Origin: Blasia pusilla
Taxonomy: Eukaryota; Marchantiophyta; Marchantiopsida; Blasiales
Assembly: GCA_050084515.1 (NCBI GenBank)
Contig: CM114273.1
Span: 26,164,001-26,228,000 of the forward strand
Length of the DNA stretch: 64,000 nt
Direction: 5' to 3'
Notes under the pieces: generated by a model
Seen by the model: the letters and a program-made list of their open reading frames with translations, nothing else
Database searches by the model: none
What the model was told of the DNA's origin: nothing
Made by a program: the position numbers and the translations under genes
Shown: in pieces, positions 33,370 to 45,649 of the stretch
Layout: every line of letters starts with the position of its first letter
Position numbering within the stretch: the stretch's first letter is position 1

Positions 33370-36243
33370 TGATTTTTGGCCAACCACTCTAAAATCCAAC
33401 AGGGTCAATTGACCTAAAATCTTGACATGACTCCGATAGCGGACCCTTGATAACTTCACATATGTCATACCATGGATGAAGGCTTTTCTTAAAACTACCA
33501 GACACTTACCCTGGATATTACATCCTTGTGATTTGTATGTTGTCATTGCATTACCTAACATAAGGGGAAATGTGCGCTTTACAAATTTTTATCTTCCATT
33601 ACTATGGATGATTTCACAAACACTCCTTCTTACCTCCGCTAGATTTTGATTCAATGTTAACTTTATAATAATTACCTTTACACTTGTGTTATGGAAAGTA
33701 AACTAAAAAATAATACCCTCACTCCCATTTGCAGCACCTGTGGGTAAGTCTAAGTTTGCGATTAAGATAACCCGACGGCCAATAGCTAAGAATGGGATGT
33801 GATGGAATTCATGTTTGTCCAATCAAGAAGCCAAATTGTTAGTATTTGTGGCATTTGTATCAATAGACATAGGAATTATACTAGCTTCACCAAAAAATGT
33901 GCGAAAAACAATATTGTTAAAGGAGTTTACATCACAACAATGTGAGCAGACAATAGTAGTGTCATCAGAGATAAAATCCATTGCTTTATCTTCTAAGATG
34001 GTGCAATGGTGCATACACTTGTCAATCTCACTTTGAGAGGGCAATTTTACTTTGACATCAGCAAAAAATTGCACGAATTCAGGGTCAGAAGCATATCTCA
34101 TCTGAGTGGTCAAGGAAAAAGGTTTTAATATGCTTGAAAAATGGTGAATTTGATAGTTGGCACTGACCACATAGGTCCTCCCCTTGATGTTTACAAACGG
34201 GTGGAAGCCGGCACATGTCCCCAATTAATATCACTAACTTAGTTGAGAATGGATCTAAGCCAGCAGTAGGTGTAACATCATTCAATGTCATTGCAATAAT
34301 TTATAACAGTCTTGGAGTTAGCATGGAACATTCATCAATAATGATGAGTTCGCATACCCTCAATCTATGGTATACATCAGATGTAGTGTATAGAGTTGGA
34401 AGTTCTCCATGTAGTGGAATATTAAAGGAAGAGTGCAGAGTACATGCTTTAGGATATAAACGTATAGCGACAACTACACTAATGGCTAAGAGTAATACAT
34501 CTAGTCCATGGTGTTCTCGATATCCTGTCATGAAATTGATGAAATAGGACTTACGTGTTCCAGGTCCACCTATAAGTAGATGCAAACCAGATGTACTATT
34601 ACGCAATAGGAGAAAGACTCCAAACTGATCAGGGGTTAAGTTCCATGGATCAAATGGAATGTCATCAACTAGAGTGTTAGTATGTGGGTATCTTGCTGGT
34701 TTAGTGACAATGTCCTTCTTGATAATTGACAGAGTCTCATGCTCGAGACAGGGCGTGAGAATGGTAAACATCTTATTCACTACCTCAGTAGTGTGAAGCT
34801 TATTCTACATGTTTCGTTGTACATAGTTCAGAACAAGGCTTTCTAGATCTCTGCTGCATGTAATCAATCTCTTATGGATACATTCATGTAATAAGCCCAT
34901 TTAGGAGATATTAAGGATAAGATCTTTGTTTCAGTTCGAAACGTTATGGATTGTAATAAGACATTGTAGAAAAACTCATTGGTGTGATGGAGTGGGCTAA
35001 AATCAGTGAAACAAACTAGCCTTGATGTCTTGTATACATATGCTCCAATTTAATCGAATCCAATAAAATGAGATATCTTGGACTTCACAAATACTTTACT
35101 GATCTCATAGTTTTTCCGATAGTCCATAAAGGATACATGTGATAAGCTTGATCGCCTATGACTATAAATCTATGTAGGGTGGAGACACACTTGCATCGAC
35201 TTGCTATATAATGTAGTTCTTCTACAAGAACGACTGGAATCAATGTAATTGACAGAAGCGGACCTAGAAATAATCGAAATTTGAAGGGCAGATAAAGCAA
35301 CCTCTGTTGCTGATACACATCTATTGAACACAGCTCGAGAGACAAGTTTAAGTTGGATTTCATCAAGGCCTTCAAGGCCAATATGCCTAGCACATTCATT
35401 GTCAATATTTAGAGCTTTAATAGGCTCACATTTTAGTGCATATTTAATGAGGTAGAACGACCATTTATTACTCGTTGCATGTTCATATGTGCCCCCAACA
35501 AAAGAAGTAGTAGAGGATGGTAAGGTACAACACTTTTGTTTTCCCCTCTATGTCTAAAGAATATCCATTTATTTGAAATCAGATCGATCATGGGCTCAAG
35601 TTGCATGTTCGAGTCAAATGGGAAACCTAACTTGCACATTCTGGTATTTGTGACTTAGTCTAACTTTGAACATGCTGCTGGTTTGTTGGCTTATGTATAA
35701 CATAGTTAAATAAAACACATTCTATGGTATTTATCTCAGAGCTTATAAAAGTTTTTTTACAACTATCATAAACGGCTGGGACATGACAACAAATCTCAGA
35801 TCTAGTCTTTGAGACTGAATCTAGTCTTCAAACCATATTATAATGTGACTATGCATACAACTCCTACCTTGGAGTTCGTAGCAGATGACATAATGCAAAA
35901 CTTTCCCAAGCCTACAATGTCCAACAAGGATAAATCTTTGCAAAAAGTCCTTAACACTGAAATGGAATAGGAGTGAGTATTCAACATGAGCATCCTTCCA
36001 ATCCACGGATGGATTAATCTCCTTAAGTAAACCCTCCAAATCTTCTATCTCCAACCAACGGGTTTCAGATAGTTCATCCGAAGTAAATGTTAAGATGAAG
36101 TGGGGCATATCCCAAGCAGCAACCATGGCTTTTGAGTCAAGTAGATGGCGCCGATGCCAACCAGGGCTGGAAGAAATATTATGACTAAATGATGATTTAT
36201 GCAAAATCTTCCATATCATTAATTTGTCATAGAGATTTATCAA
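33370..36243 (-). pseudogene. Helitron Rep/helicase relic
   Basis: Minus-strand order matches Helitron RepHel. A Rep-type N-terminal part (35821-36243) has MPHFILTFTSDELSETRWLE and the HUH-like nuclease motif MHSHIIIW, followed by the linker CKLGFPF ... VVPYHPLLLLLLGAHMNMQR (35433-35639). A PIF1/RecD-like helicase comes next: Walker A GGPGTRKSYF (about 34550, the Gly before Lys replaced by Arg), Walker B LIIIDECSML, then LVILIGDMCRLPPV, a QMRY block, AIGRRVILIANLDLPTGAA (about 33740) and the final AMTTYKSQG block (about 33540). Frameshifts and stops separate the parts (TAG after FED at about 35821). A decayed autonomous rolling-circle transposon. Confidence 0.85.
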
Positions 36244-37843
36244 AACATTATTTTGAGCTTATGTAAAAATATTCCCTTTATAGTCATATGTCAAGGCGAA
36301 AAATATTATAACAAGTACGAGGGTTTAAATTTTACAAGTTGATAATATACATGTACTAGCAAAAGGCCCGTGCTATGCGCGTGTAAAAATCTGTGAGAGA
36401 AGGCTTCTCCTTACTTTATTCATCATGTTAGTTTAGCTCTGTGTTATGTTACATATGTCATCACCAGAAGAGAGAAAAATGTACACGTGTTAAGACTTGA
36501 GGAAGGGGTCCTCAAACCCTGTCCTTTAATTATATAGATATCAACTAGATTTTGCTAATTAATTGGATATTGGACGTTCAAGAGGGTTATGTGCCTTCTT
36601 ACCAGGACATGGAAGGTGATATTAATAACTTTCCATCAAAAAAATTACTAAGAGAAAGAATTTATGTGATCTTATCAATACCATTTAAGAGAATAACAAT
36701 GAAAAAATTCATGAAGATATAACCATTTTGAAGCCAAAGAAAGTCATATCTCGATTTCAAGGAGAGTCGTCTTGTTGATTGCATTTGACTTAGATTGAAT
36801 TTTATTTTGTATAGATATTACTTCTTTATTCATCCAACTTTTGCCACGATTATTAGTAAAGATCAATGTCAACCTTTTCTAAATATAAGAATTGAACTTT
36901 TATCTTTTCTTGTTACCAAGTGTGCATATTATGATCAAGAATATCATGTTTGATGAAAATTACAATAGTTAGATAAAACCAAGTAATCAAGGACATTCAA
37001 GGTATTATACATGAAAAACTAACTCCATGAATTCCTTGTGGCATTTATGCCTAAATTTTCAAGCTTTTTTTGTAAGAGAAATATCGTCCCACAATATTAT
37101 GAATGTGCGAAGGTCATAGTTTTCCGCAGCCTCGCATTGAAGCCGCGTTTAGGATAGCCCCTACACGCAAGTTCGATATCCGCAAACCCGCCACACTCTT
37201 TTTATCGAACTACAGAGATTTCAAATGGCGGTCGGGTAATGGGTGGCGGATATTTTGGATCCGAGTCGATGCTACCGTTTAAAACAATGGACGGATGAGA
37301 TCTGACAATGGAAGGACGGGCTTCGGATGGAAGAGGGCGAAGAGCACGGGAAGTTGAATCCCAAGACAAACGCAAGACAAACGCAAATGTGGAAGTGCAT
37401 TATCTGTATCTTCGGTGTCGGATCAGATTAGACCGTTGTCGTCTAGTAAAATCAACCAGTGTGTAAACTCCTTCGTCATTAAGTGTTAGATAGAGTTTCA
37501 TTAGTATTAAGTAAATTGGCTTAGAAAAATGAGATTCTTATGTTTAAACCTCTTTATGGTGCCTCTTTTATGCGGGCCCAACTTTAGGAAAAGGAGGTAA
37601 TAAATAAAAGATGACTTTATAAAAGTAAAGTAGTTGCTTTAATGAAAAGCAAAAGTAGTCTTGGTTGGTGGCTAGGTTAGTTGGGGTAATTTGGAAAATA
37701 TCATGTGGGTAAAAGAGGATATTTTGGAAGAGATAAGAGGAAATCTACTTGTGTCAAAATGTGATTGGCTAAGCCTTGAGAGGAAGCCATGTGGCACAAG
37801 ATAAGATAAGCTCTATTTCGTACTCTTGTGGATCCCTTGTGAG
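36244..37843. other. Intergenic, transposon-like debris
   Basis: No genes. A Helitron-terminus-like motif reads on the minus strand at 36356-36380 (imperfect hairpin, then CTAG followed by T). The rest is AT-rich and then shifts to a mixed composition after 37100. Nothing else is recognisable. Confidence 0.35.
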
Positions 37844-37851
37844 TATATAAA
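37844..37851 (+). promoter_or_regulatory. TATA box of an unrecognised (possibly LTR-derived) promoter
   Basis: TATATAAA in a GAG-TATATAAAGAGGAGGG context, preceded by a CCACGT-poor but GATAAGATAAG-containing stretch. Two 40-bp direct repeats (37944-37983 and 38100-38139, AATGAGAGTGGAT(C/T)ACCCCTCTTGGGAGA) follow. This pattern is common in plant LTRs, but no partner LTR or coding region is seen. Confidence 0.35.
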
Positions 37852-37943
37852 GAGGAGGGACCTTCAAGGGTTCATCACCTTCTATTCCACATCTTGAGTC
37901 TCTCGTGTCTCTCTTGAGTGTATGGTTTTGGGATTGCTTGCTC

Positions 37944-38139
37944 TTCCAATGAGAGTGGATCACCCCTCTTGGGAGAGTAACTTGATCATGGTCTATTCTT
38001 CGAGAGGTTTCTAGAGTGTGGTGTGTGTGTGGGGGGATGAGAGGTTTGTCAGAGAGGAGTTTAGTCATACTAAAATAGCGGATGTTTTGGCTTGTTACTT
38101 TCCCAATGAGAGTGGATTACCCCTCTTGGGAGAATAACT
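37944..38139. repeat. Pair of 40-bp direct repeats
   Basis: TCCAATGAGAGTGGATCACC plus 20 further bases at 37944-37983 recurs at 38100-38139 with a few changes, 156 bp apart. Confidence 0.75.
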
Positions 38140-38860
38140 CCGCCAAAACCCATTTTTGAGGAGAGTAGAGAATGTCTGTCAAGCATGGATAGGGGTGGAG
38201 CACGAGCTGTGCCCGACTTTCCTTTCCTCAATCCTTACCATGTCAAGGTACTTTGTAGATAGGCCTTTGGTTCACTCGCTATTTAGTTTATCACTTTGGG
38301 GAGGCGTTCATGAACCAAGTCATGCAATCTCCAACTCCGGTGATTCTTCCTATCGTCACATATGGAAGGACATGGGATTGTACTTTGTATGTTCTTATAT
38401 AGCGATCCATGGTTGTCAATAGGCCTGGTCAAGGAGGGTTTAACACTAGTTGTGCTATCTTCCTCGTGTACAAACGTAAAATAGTTTATAGGGATTTTAT
38501 AGTTAGGAATTTCGGGGTCCGATGTTACGAAGAAGTGATCGCCTCGGCACTTCCATTTGTGCTACCTGTCGTGAGAGAATGGAGAGTGTACATCATAATT
38601 TTGTATTGAAAAAGGAGAACTTATTAGAGAGTTCACCTTGCATCGACCGCATCTACCGCAGCTAGAAGGCCCGCCCTTGCTCGAAGAAAGATTCTCGACA
38701 CGACACCGTTGGATAGAAATAGGGTGTGTTTTAGCCCTAAGCTGCAATTAGCTCACGAAGGACCAACGATTACCTTCATGACTGCAATGAGAATTCAATT
38801 TTGGATTTCGATTGTTCGTGTCTTCATTCATTCATGGTTTGAAACAAGATTTCCACACTT

Positions 38861-39183
38861 CACGATCCAAAATTGGATCTCGAAAGTTCAAAATCCGAGA
38901 TGAAATGGCTTCCAAATGCTATCTGGTAGAATGCAATTGGGTAGTATACAATTTTCTCATGGAGGAATGCAGATAGTTTGGATTTCCTAAGGAGGGATTG
39001 TATCAGTCCGGAACGAAGCGTTTAAAATAGGATAGCCAGGCATAAAAGCAGGATTTGGATGGTTCACGATTCAAAACAAGATTTTGAAAGTTTTGGATCG
39101 AATGCAATTGGGTAGTATATTTTATGCTACGGAGAAACCCAAATATTTTGGATTTCCTTAGGAGGGAATGTACGAGGCCGGAA
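38861..39183. repeat. Two diverged tandem copies (~120-150 bp)
   Basis: 38861-39012 and 39064-39183 share CACGAT(C/T)CAAAA, GAATGCAATTGGGTAGTATA and GGATTTCCT(T)AAGGAGGGA, and end in CCGGAA. The first copy has an extra 30 bp. Confidence 0.75.
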
Positions 39184-40994
39184 TTCACTGTCACTGGCTA
39201 ATTCGAAGGTATGTTACAAATTATATTTTAAGCTTAATTTGTGATAGTATTTGAATGCGGATATTCTACCTAGTTCAGCTTGGCTAGTTTCCTAGTATAA
39301 TTTGGCTATGGCCTCCGATACTACACCTCATAGTCCACATCCGTTGTATTTAATGTAAGAAAGATGCGAGAAAATTGCACGAAGTAAATGTAAGAGAACC
39401 TATTGAATCTGTCACGAAATTTGAAAGTGACACCTATCGTGAACACATGCCTTGCTGTATACATGCCATTTTCATCTATCTGGAGTGATTATATTTTAGA
39501 AATTATAATTCTGCTAGGTTTCGGTTAGCGTGGGTTGTGATGGTGAAATACACAAAAATCTCTATTGCACTCGGATGCGATGCCATTCAAAATTCCCTCC
39601 CTGATCCTTTCTTAAGTGAACACCTAATACGGTATGGTGACACGAAAGAGACATGGATTCCAACAGATATGTAGATGATTTCGTACGCAGAGAGGAACAA
39701 CGTCCACACTTTCATACTACTTTTTGCAAAAGTAAGATTGTCAAATCTGCTCACAAAAATATCACCATTCAGTACTGGTGCACATATGGGCCTTAGGATT
39801 TCAAGAGAACTATCTAGACTTCTTTGCCCAACGAGGATTATGATGCTAAGCTTCTCTCCAAAGAAGATGAAGGGAGCAGACCATAAAGACAGACCAAACT
39901 GCTTGGGCTTTCTTAAGGGTTGGATGTCAATACCACTTTGTTGTTATAATGTCGTTAGATAGTCTTGGATTTTGTACATTGAGGCATTTACATCCAAAGC
40001 ATGTGGACAAGGGGGGCATGATATGCCATAGTGATTTAGACATAACAGCAAACATTGCAAATGCAATTGTAGCCCCAAAATTAAGTTCATATTGCACTGA
40101 CCTTATCGAGCGTTTGTTACGAGTAAATGCAAGCCATCTGCTCCATTCAATGAGGATTTGGCTTATATTAAACTTTTTATGTGTGCGCTAGGTACAAGAA
40201 ATATCTGCCTTACATGGAGAGGATAACCAAAGTTTCAGAAAATATTGTGATACCCGACTCATAAAGAGCTATGACCTCAACCAAGACCAACAAATAGTTT
40301 CTCGGTATGGTTTATGTTACAATTCCAATCCTTCATGTTGCCTCATATGCATTGTTTGAGGGTTTTTTATGTGATGATGCTTATCACCATGATTTTTGTT
40401 GTCTTTATTTTAGATCCTTTCTCTTAAAAAACCAAAAGAAGAATGGAGTAAAGATAATGATATAATATTTCTTGATTTGTATAAAGAATGTTAGTTCCAT
40501 CATTGTAATCAAGGCAATGTGAGTCAAGATCAATGGCGATTGCTTGCAATTCATATGAATGAAAAATGTCAATTGACCATACTATATAAGCCACAAATGT
40601 TAAGAAACAAATTAGATGGGTTAGTTATAAAAAGTATGAGAGTGACAAAATGAAACAAGGTCAAATGGATGTCGAACTAAGTCAGTGGGAATATTATACT
40701 CAAATACACATGTTTAGAGGTCCTTCACCAAACAAATTAGGAATACCAAGTACACGTGATGGTGATACTAACATCCAAGAATCCGTTCATATGGATATTT
40801 TTGTTGATTTGAGTGAAGAAGATCTCATTCATACCCAGTCTTAACTGTCATTTATTCTCATTCTATGTGATGAGGGCAAGAAATTTGTGTATCAATTGAG
40901 CAATCCACCTATTCATCCATCCATAGATACACCATTATATGAACCAATAGATATATCTCCAATTCACACATCCAATGTGAGTTCAAGTGAAGCT
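39184..40994. other. Intergenic, nothing recognised
   Basis: Several open stretches on the plus strand between 39675 and 40850 lack any family motif. They may be transposon passengers of the neighbouring Harbinger relics. Confidence 0.35.
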
Positions 40995-41410
40995 CTACCT
41001 ACTGAACAAAGTCCAAGAAGCAAAGCATGTTCTTGACCGGGTTTTGTAGGACAGCCAAACAAAATCATGCAAGACTTGACATGCAAGTGTTACTTTTAAA
41101 ACCATTTCTAGGGACATTGGACAATTGCGTAGAATTATCCATCTTCCTTTGAAATGACCAAAAACATTTTCTATTGTCACTCTTGCCTTGGATGTATAAC
41201 ACCTATGATTTGTGAAACTCCACAAATACGCTTATATTTTCGCATTTGTTCAATAATTTCATCAATTGTTGGACATCTAACATATTTGGCATATAATTTA
41301 TGTCTACTGGTTAGAATGTCAATGATAATAGATGTGTATTTGATTATTTTCCATTGTCCAATCTCGTATAAGTCACTTAAGATTGGAAGTGGTGGATTGT
41401 GGGCAAATCA
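40995..41410 (-). pseudogene. PIF/Harbinger transposase relic (HARBI1-like), minus strand
   Basis: Minus-strand reading of 41410-41165 gives CPTIDEIIEQMRKYKRICGV and SQIIGVIHP, the region of the first catalytic Asp (here His). This is followed by FTNHRCYTSKARVTIENVFG and GRWIILRNCPMS, the C-terminal DDE_4 block with its Glu. The middle of the protein is deleted. Such transposases cut and paste DNA; this copy is dead. Confidence 0.75.
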
Positions 41411-42317
41411 GTAGATAACCACTGCAACAAACTTTGCTATGTACCCTAAACCCATTATAAAAATTCCGAGCTCGATTTTACTAAACATTCCAATTTCAAG
41501 AAACCATGAACAAAATAAGTAAAAAACATCCATAACGATCGCTAAAATAGTCTCAATGAAAGTTTTATTATTTTTCACCTACTAGAAAATGTATGTCGTT
41601 CTTGTTGTTCCAAACAAAACCACTAAAGAATTAAGTACCACAACATATGATAATACAATATAAAAATGTGTGTTCTATATGTACATGGTTATATGTGAAA
41701 TGTCCTATGTGTACCCTAAACCCGTGAAATGAGATGCATATATAAGGGTCGGGTCCCATGGGTAGTTTCTTGGGGTCGGTTGTGGCTCCAAGAAGCCACC
41801 TTCCGTCTGGAACTGCTCGACGCCATCGACTTTCCACCCGGCTCCTTCTAGCGGGTTCCATCAGTAACGAAATTTCTGTTGCCTATTACGGAAGCGGATT
41901 TTCCCTTTGTTATTCCCTCTTCCATTCCTTCCCCTTCGTTTCCTTTAAATGATGTTTTCATTTGCTTTGTTTTCATCTTCATTCCAATTTTGCTCTGTCT
42001 TATTTTTGAATTTGGTTCATGTTCCTACGTGCGCTTTTCATTTCATACATTTGCTGTCATTTTTTCTGCATATTTTAGTCGCATCTCACTACGTTCATTC
42101 ATTTTTTTTAAAAGAGCTCTTTTCTTAAATTTTATTTTCTCTTTCAATTTTTTTAATCATGGATATTTTAGATGAAGAGAGAATGGATGCTTCAATGAAT
42201 ATGTGCTTCTTGACTATCTTTTTTTGTATTATAATTCAAATTCTTTCTACCCGTCTTTTTTTCCTTGTGGATGAGGCATGTGGGGTAGTGACTTAGCCAA
42301 AAGGACAACATATGGAG
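41411..42317. other. Intergenic, T-rich on the plus strand around 41900-42250
   Basis: No gene is recognised. The T-rich stretch may be an old intron or UTR of the following transposase. Confidence 0.35.
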
Positions 42318-42863
42318 AGGGTAAAATCAGATTTTGAAGCACAACATGGCTTTTTGAATTGTTGCGATGCAATTGATGTCAGACTTCCTCATGGAACTAC
42401 CAGCGTGTGTAAATTCCACAGTTTAGTATAGTTATAAATACAAATGTTATGCTTGTACGATGCAAGCTATCAGTGATTCAAGACTGAAATTCCTAGATGT
42501 GTTCATTGGATATAGTGATTCTATTCATGATACTCGAATTCTTTGAAACTCCCAATTCTACAAAAAGTCACTTCCAACCAAAGGATCCTAAATGGACATT
42601 CACTTCCATTCAGAAATGGTGAGAGGATTCGAGAGAATATTATTGGTGATGCAGGATATCCACTCTTGCCATGGCTCATAGCTCCTTATCTTGGAGCACC
42701 TATCGTACAGAAGGACACTTGGAGCTTTTATCATTCTACCATGAGGATGTATGTGGAGAGAGCTTTCGGCCGACTAAAAGGGACATTGCGCATACTCAAT
42801 CGAGTCATTTACAAGTCAAACTTACAAGCATTACCAAAGATGATATTTGGTAAATGTGAGTAG
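42318..42863 (+). pseudogene. PIF/Harbinger transposase relic (HARBI1-like), plus strand
   Basis: RVKSDFEAQHGFLNCCDAID carries the first catalytic Asp. MQAISDSRLKFLDVFIGYSD and HDTRIL follow, with a TGA at about 42544 and frameshifts. The continuous stretch 42543-42863 has GDAGYPLLPWLIAPY (second Asp) and VERAFGRLKGTLRILNRVIYKS (catalytic Glu). The family is DDE_Tnp_4. Orientation is opposite to the relic at 40995-41410, so these are two insertions or an inverted pair. Confidence 0.85.
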
Positions 42864-44103
42864 AGTAATTCAGTTCTAATCTCTCCATTTCATCTCGTTT
42901 TGATGCAATCAAAATTTGGATATCGGAATGCGTCAATGGAATCAGCTTAGCATTCTCCCTTGGTACTTGAGAATCGATTATGATACAATCCTCGTCCATA
43001 TGATTTCCTTCCTACAATGGCAAAAAAAGAGTAGTAAAACGTTTAATTTTGAAAAAATTGATTGAAGAAAAATAATATGACTTTGCAAGAAAAAAAGTAG
43101 TGAAACTTTTATTGTTAAAAAATATACTTATTTGGCTTACTCTTATGGAGCTCTTATTCTCTTAGCCATGTGACTAGACTTAAGCGTTAATTATATCATC
43201 CCACAAATATGTCATATAGGGCCTCCTCCAAGGCCTTGTGAGTTGAGTGGTATGTTTATCTCCTCTCTACAAGAAGTGGTGTATGAATTGACTGAGGTTT
43301 GTAGAGAGATGTAGTTGGCACAATGAAGTGGTTCTTTCCTCAACTTGGAAGGCGTAAGTTTCACATGTGGATGCTATTAATCAATTGTGGTAGCTTTCTT
43401 TGGGCCAGGTTGAAGGTTTTGTGATCGGCCTGAGGGTTGATGATCCATGTTGTGATCGTAGGGATGGTTTCCCAATTTCTTTATAGATGTCATGTAGCTA
43501 ACATGGTTTTGTCGAAACCATGGATTCGGAGTTTTATGCATAGCCCTTCTTGGTCGTGAGTGAATACAATAAATTTTATCTTAGCAGACTTACATAGGTG
43601 TTGGTCTGGACTACTCACAAAATCCCAGAATTTGTCTCTAAGTGTTTGGTACCAAACGCAAGATGCAATACTGAATCGTCGATCTTGACATGAATACAAA
43701 CCAACATCCCAAGAAGAAGTGTGTTAGATTGAGACTTGGGGACGATGTCAACCTACAAAAAAGAAACACGTATGATGTTATGATAGAAGAAGGAACTTGT
43801 CAGAATTTATGGAGAGAATCGATACAAGTGAAGCCCACAAGAGTGTGGTGAAAGAGACAAGCAGCCGCCGGACTCGAGGAGAGTGACGAAGTGGGGCCAG
43901 AGAGGAAGACATAATTGGAGGGCAGACATTCGGGGATCTCTTTCATTTGAATTTTTGAATTTGATTGTTGCACTCAAGAAATTGGATCCGGAAGACTGCG
44001 ATTTACATTGTTGGTAGAGGGATCACGCTCTCACCAAACGCATAGGCTGGATTGTGATCATTGGCTAGCATGAGGGAGAGCAGCGGGACGATGGGAAAAC
44101 TTT
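42864..44103. other. Intergenic, nothing recognised
   Basis: No coding family or RNA gene could be identified. Confidence 0.35.
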
Positions 44104-45000
44104 GAATCTCAATTGTGCTCATGAATTTGGCTCTTGATTTTCTTCCTGCCTCGAGAGAAGCTTGGCAGAATGGGTCGAGTTGAGGAGCCTCAAAAGAAGA
44201 CTTGCAGACGATCGCATTCATCCATTCGTCGGATCTGTGATAATGAATCGCCACTCGTGAGAAAAGAGCGATCGTCTGCCCGCGGATTTGTGGAAATGAA
44301 TCGTTAAGTTTCTAAAAAAAGCAAAGGTTGGGCATCGTGTCAATGGGCCCCTGCTCTCGGAAGCAAAGTCAGGTAGGCAAGGCAGACTACCACTACTACT
44401 ACATTGTTGGCGTAAAATGGAGTGAAAATGGTTGGGCACTCGATCCCCCAATTCACGGTTGCGATTCTTTGTCGTATTTCATGATGATCTTGCCTGAGAA
44501 GTTGCCGCATCGGTAGCAGAAGGGTTCTTTCAAGATGTGGCATAATTCAATGTGAATGAGCGATCGCGAGGTGATGGAGGCGGTGTAGTGTGCAGCGGCC
44601 AGCCCCCTCAATCTAGAATGGCAATCCTCCCGGTTCCATGCGCATCACTCCTGCCTCCTCAAGAACCAGCGTAAGTCGACGGAAATGTTCCCAAATATCC
44701 TCGCGGGCGCGTCTTCTCCTCATTCGAAGGGAAACAGGACATTTGCAAGTGTGAATCTCAATTTTGCTCATGAATTTGGCTCTTATTTTCTTCTTGCCTT
44801 GAGAGAAGCCTGGCAGATGGGTCGAATTGAGGAGCCTCAAAAGAAGAGTGGTGGATGGATTGAGTCGAGTTGAGGAGCCTAAAAAGAAGACTAGCAGTGG
44901 GTCGAGTCGAATTGAGGAGCCTCAAAAGCAGACTAGCGGATGGGTCGAGTCGAATTGAGGAGCCTCAAAAGCAGACTGGCGGATGGGTCGAATTGAGGAG
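44104..45000. repeat. Duplicated segment with a 37-44-bp tandem array
   Basis: About 100 bp at 44104-44205 (GCTCATGAATTTGGCTCTT ... TTGAGGAGCCTCAAAAGAAG) recurs at 44752-44852. In the second copy the unit GTCGA(A/G)TTGAGGAGCCT is reiterated five times, starting at 44821, 44864, 44906, 44948 and 44987. An open frame across the array (44870-45301) just encodes the repeat and is probably not a gene. Confidence 0.8.
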
Positions 45001-45495
45001 CGTCGAAATTCTTCCTGCCTCCTCGAGAGAAGCCTGGCTCCAAGAAGGCCTCGCAAGCTCAAGAAACTATTCGTCACCCTGCCGTCGTCCATGGATGGAT
45101 TGGACCCGAACAGAAAGGGACATAATTGGAACCAGAAGAACCGGTTTTTTCAAGTTTGTATCGACCCCAACAAGTTTTGAAGGGTGTGAGGACGCAAATC
45201 AAGGACCAAGGACTCCCAAGGCAAATCCCCGACCACATCAAAAGATTATGGACCTTCCGATCCACATGTGCTTCAACAACGACCATGGGACCCGGCCCTA
45301 AGAAAAAAATTCTTAAAAAAACCTGAACGTAGGCAAACGGAGACGCACACGTTTGTGCGGCTCCGTTGCCTCACACGGAGCCAGAGAAGGGCGGCTCCAT
45401 GTGAACCGCCCTTTGTTTGTGTGGAGAGGGAACGGAGTAAGTATATTCTGGCGATGTGCCTCCAAACGGAGGCATATCACCTCCACGTGAGTCGG

Positions 45496-45649
45496 GCAAG
45501 AGAAGAAGTGCGCCGTTAACAGACGGAATGTTCGTGTCGACGTTCCTCCGTCCGAGTCCTTGAGAGGGACGAGCAAGAGAAGAAGTGCGCCGTTAGCAGA
45601 CGGAATGTTCGTGTCGACGTTCCTCCGTCCGAGTCCTTGAGAGGGAGGG
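45496..45649. repeat. 77-bp tandem duplication
   Basis: Two nearly identical copies start GCAAGAGAAGAAGTGCGCCG at 45496 and 45573. The only difference I see inside is AACAGACG versus AGCAGACG. Near identity implies a recent event. Confidence 0.9.

Noticed and set aside
36356-36380. Helitron 3'-end-like motif on the minus strand
   Set aside because: CTAG followed by T, with an imperfect hairpin, would end an element lying to its right, whereas the Rep/helicase lies to its left; one stem pair is mismatched. Kept only as debris.
37484-38660. Complete solo LTR starting TGTTAGATAG
   Set aside because: A TATA box and internal repeats are present, but no CA end, target duplication or second copy could be shown.
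44870-45301. 143-codon open frame across the tandem repeats
   Set aside because: It mostly translates the repeat unit and has no independent motif or start context; a by-product of repeats without stops.
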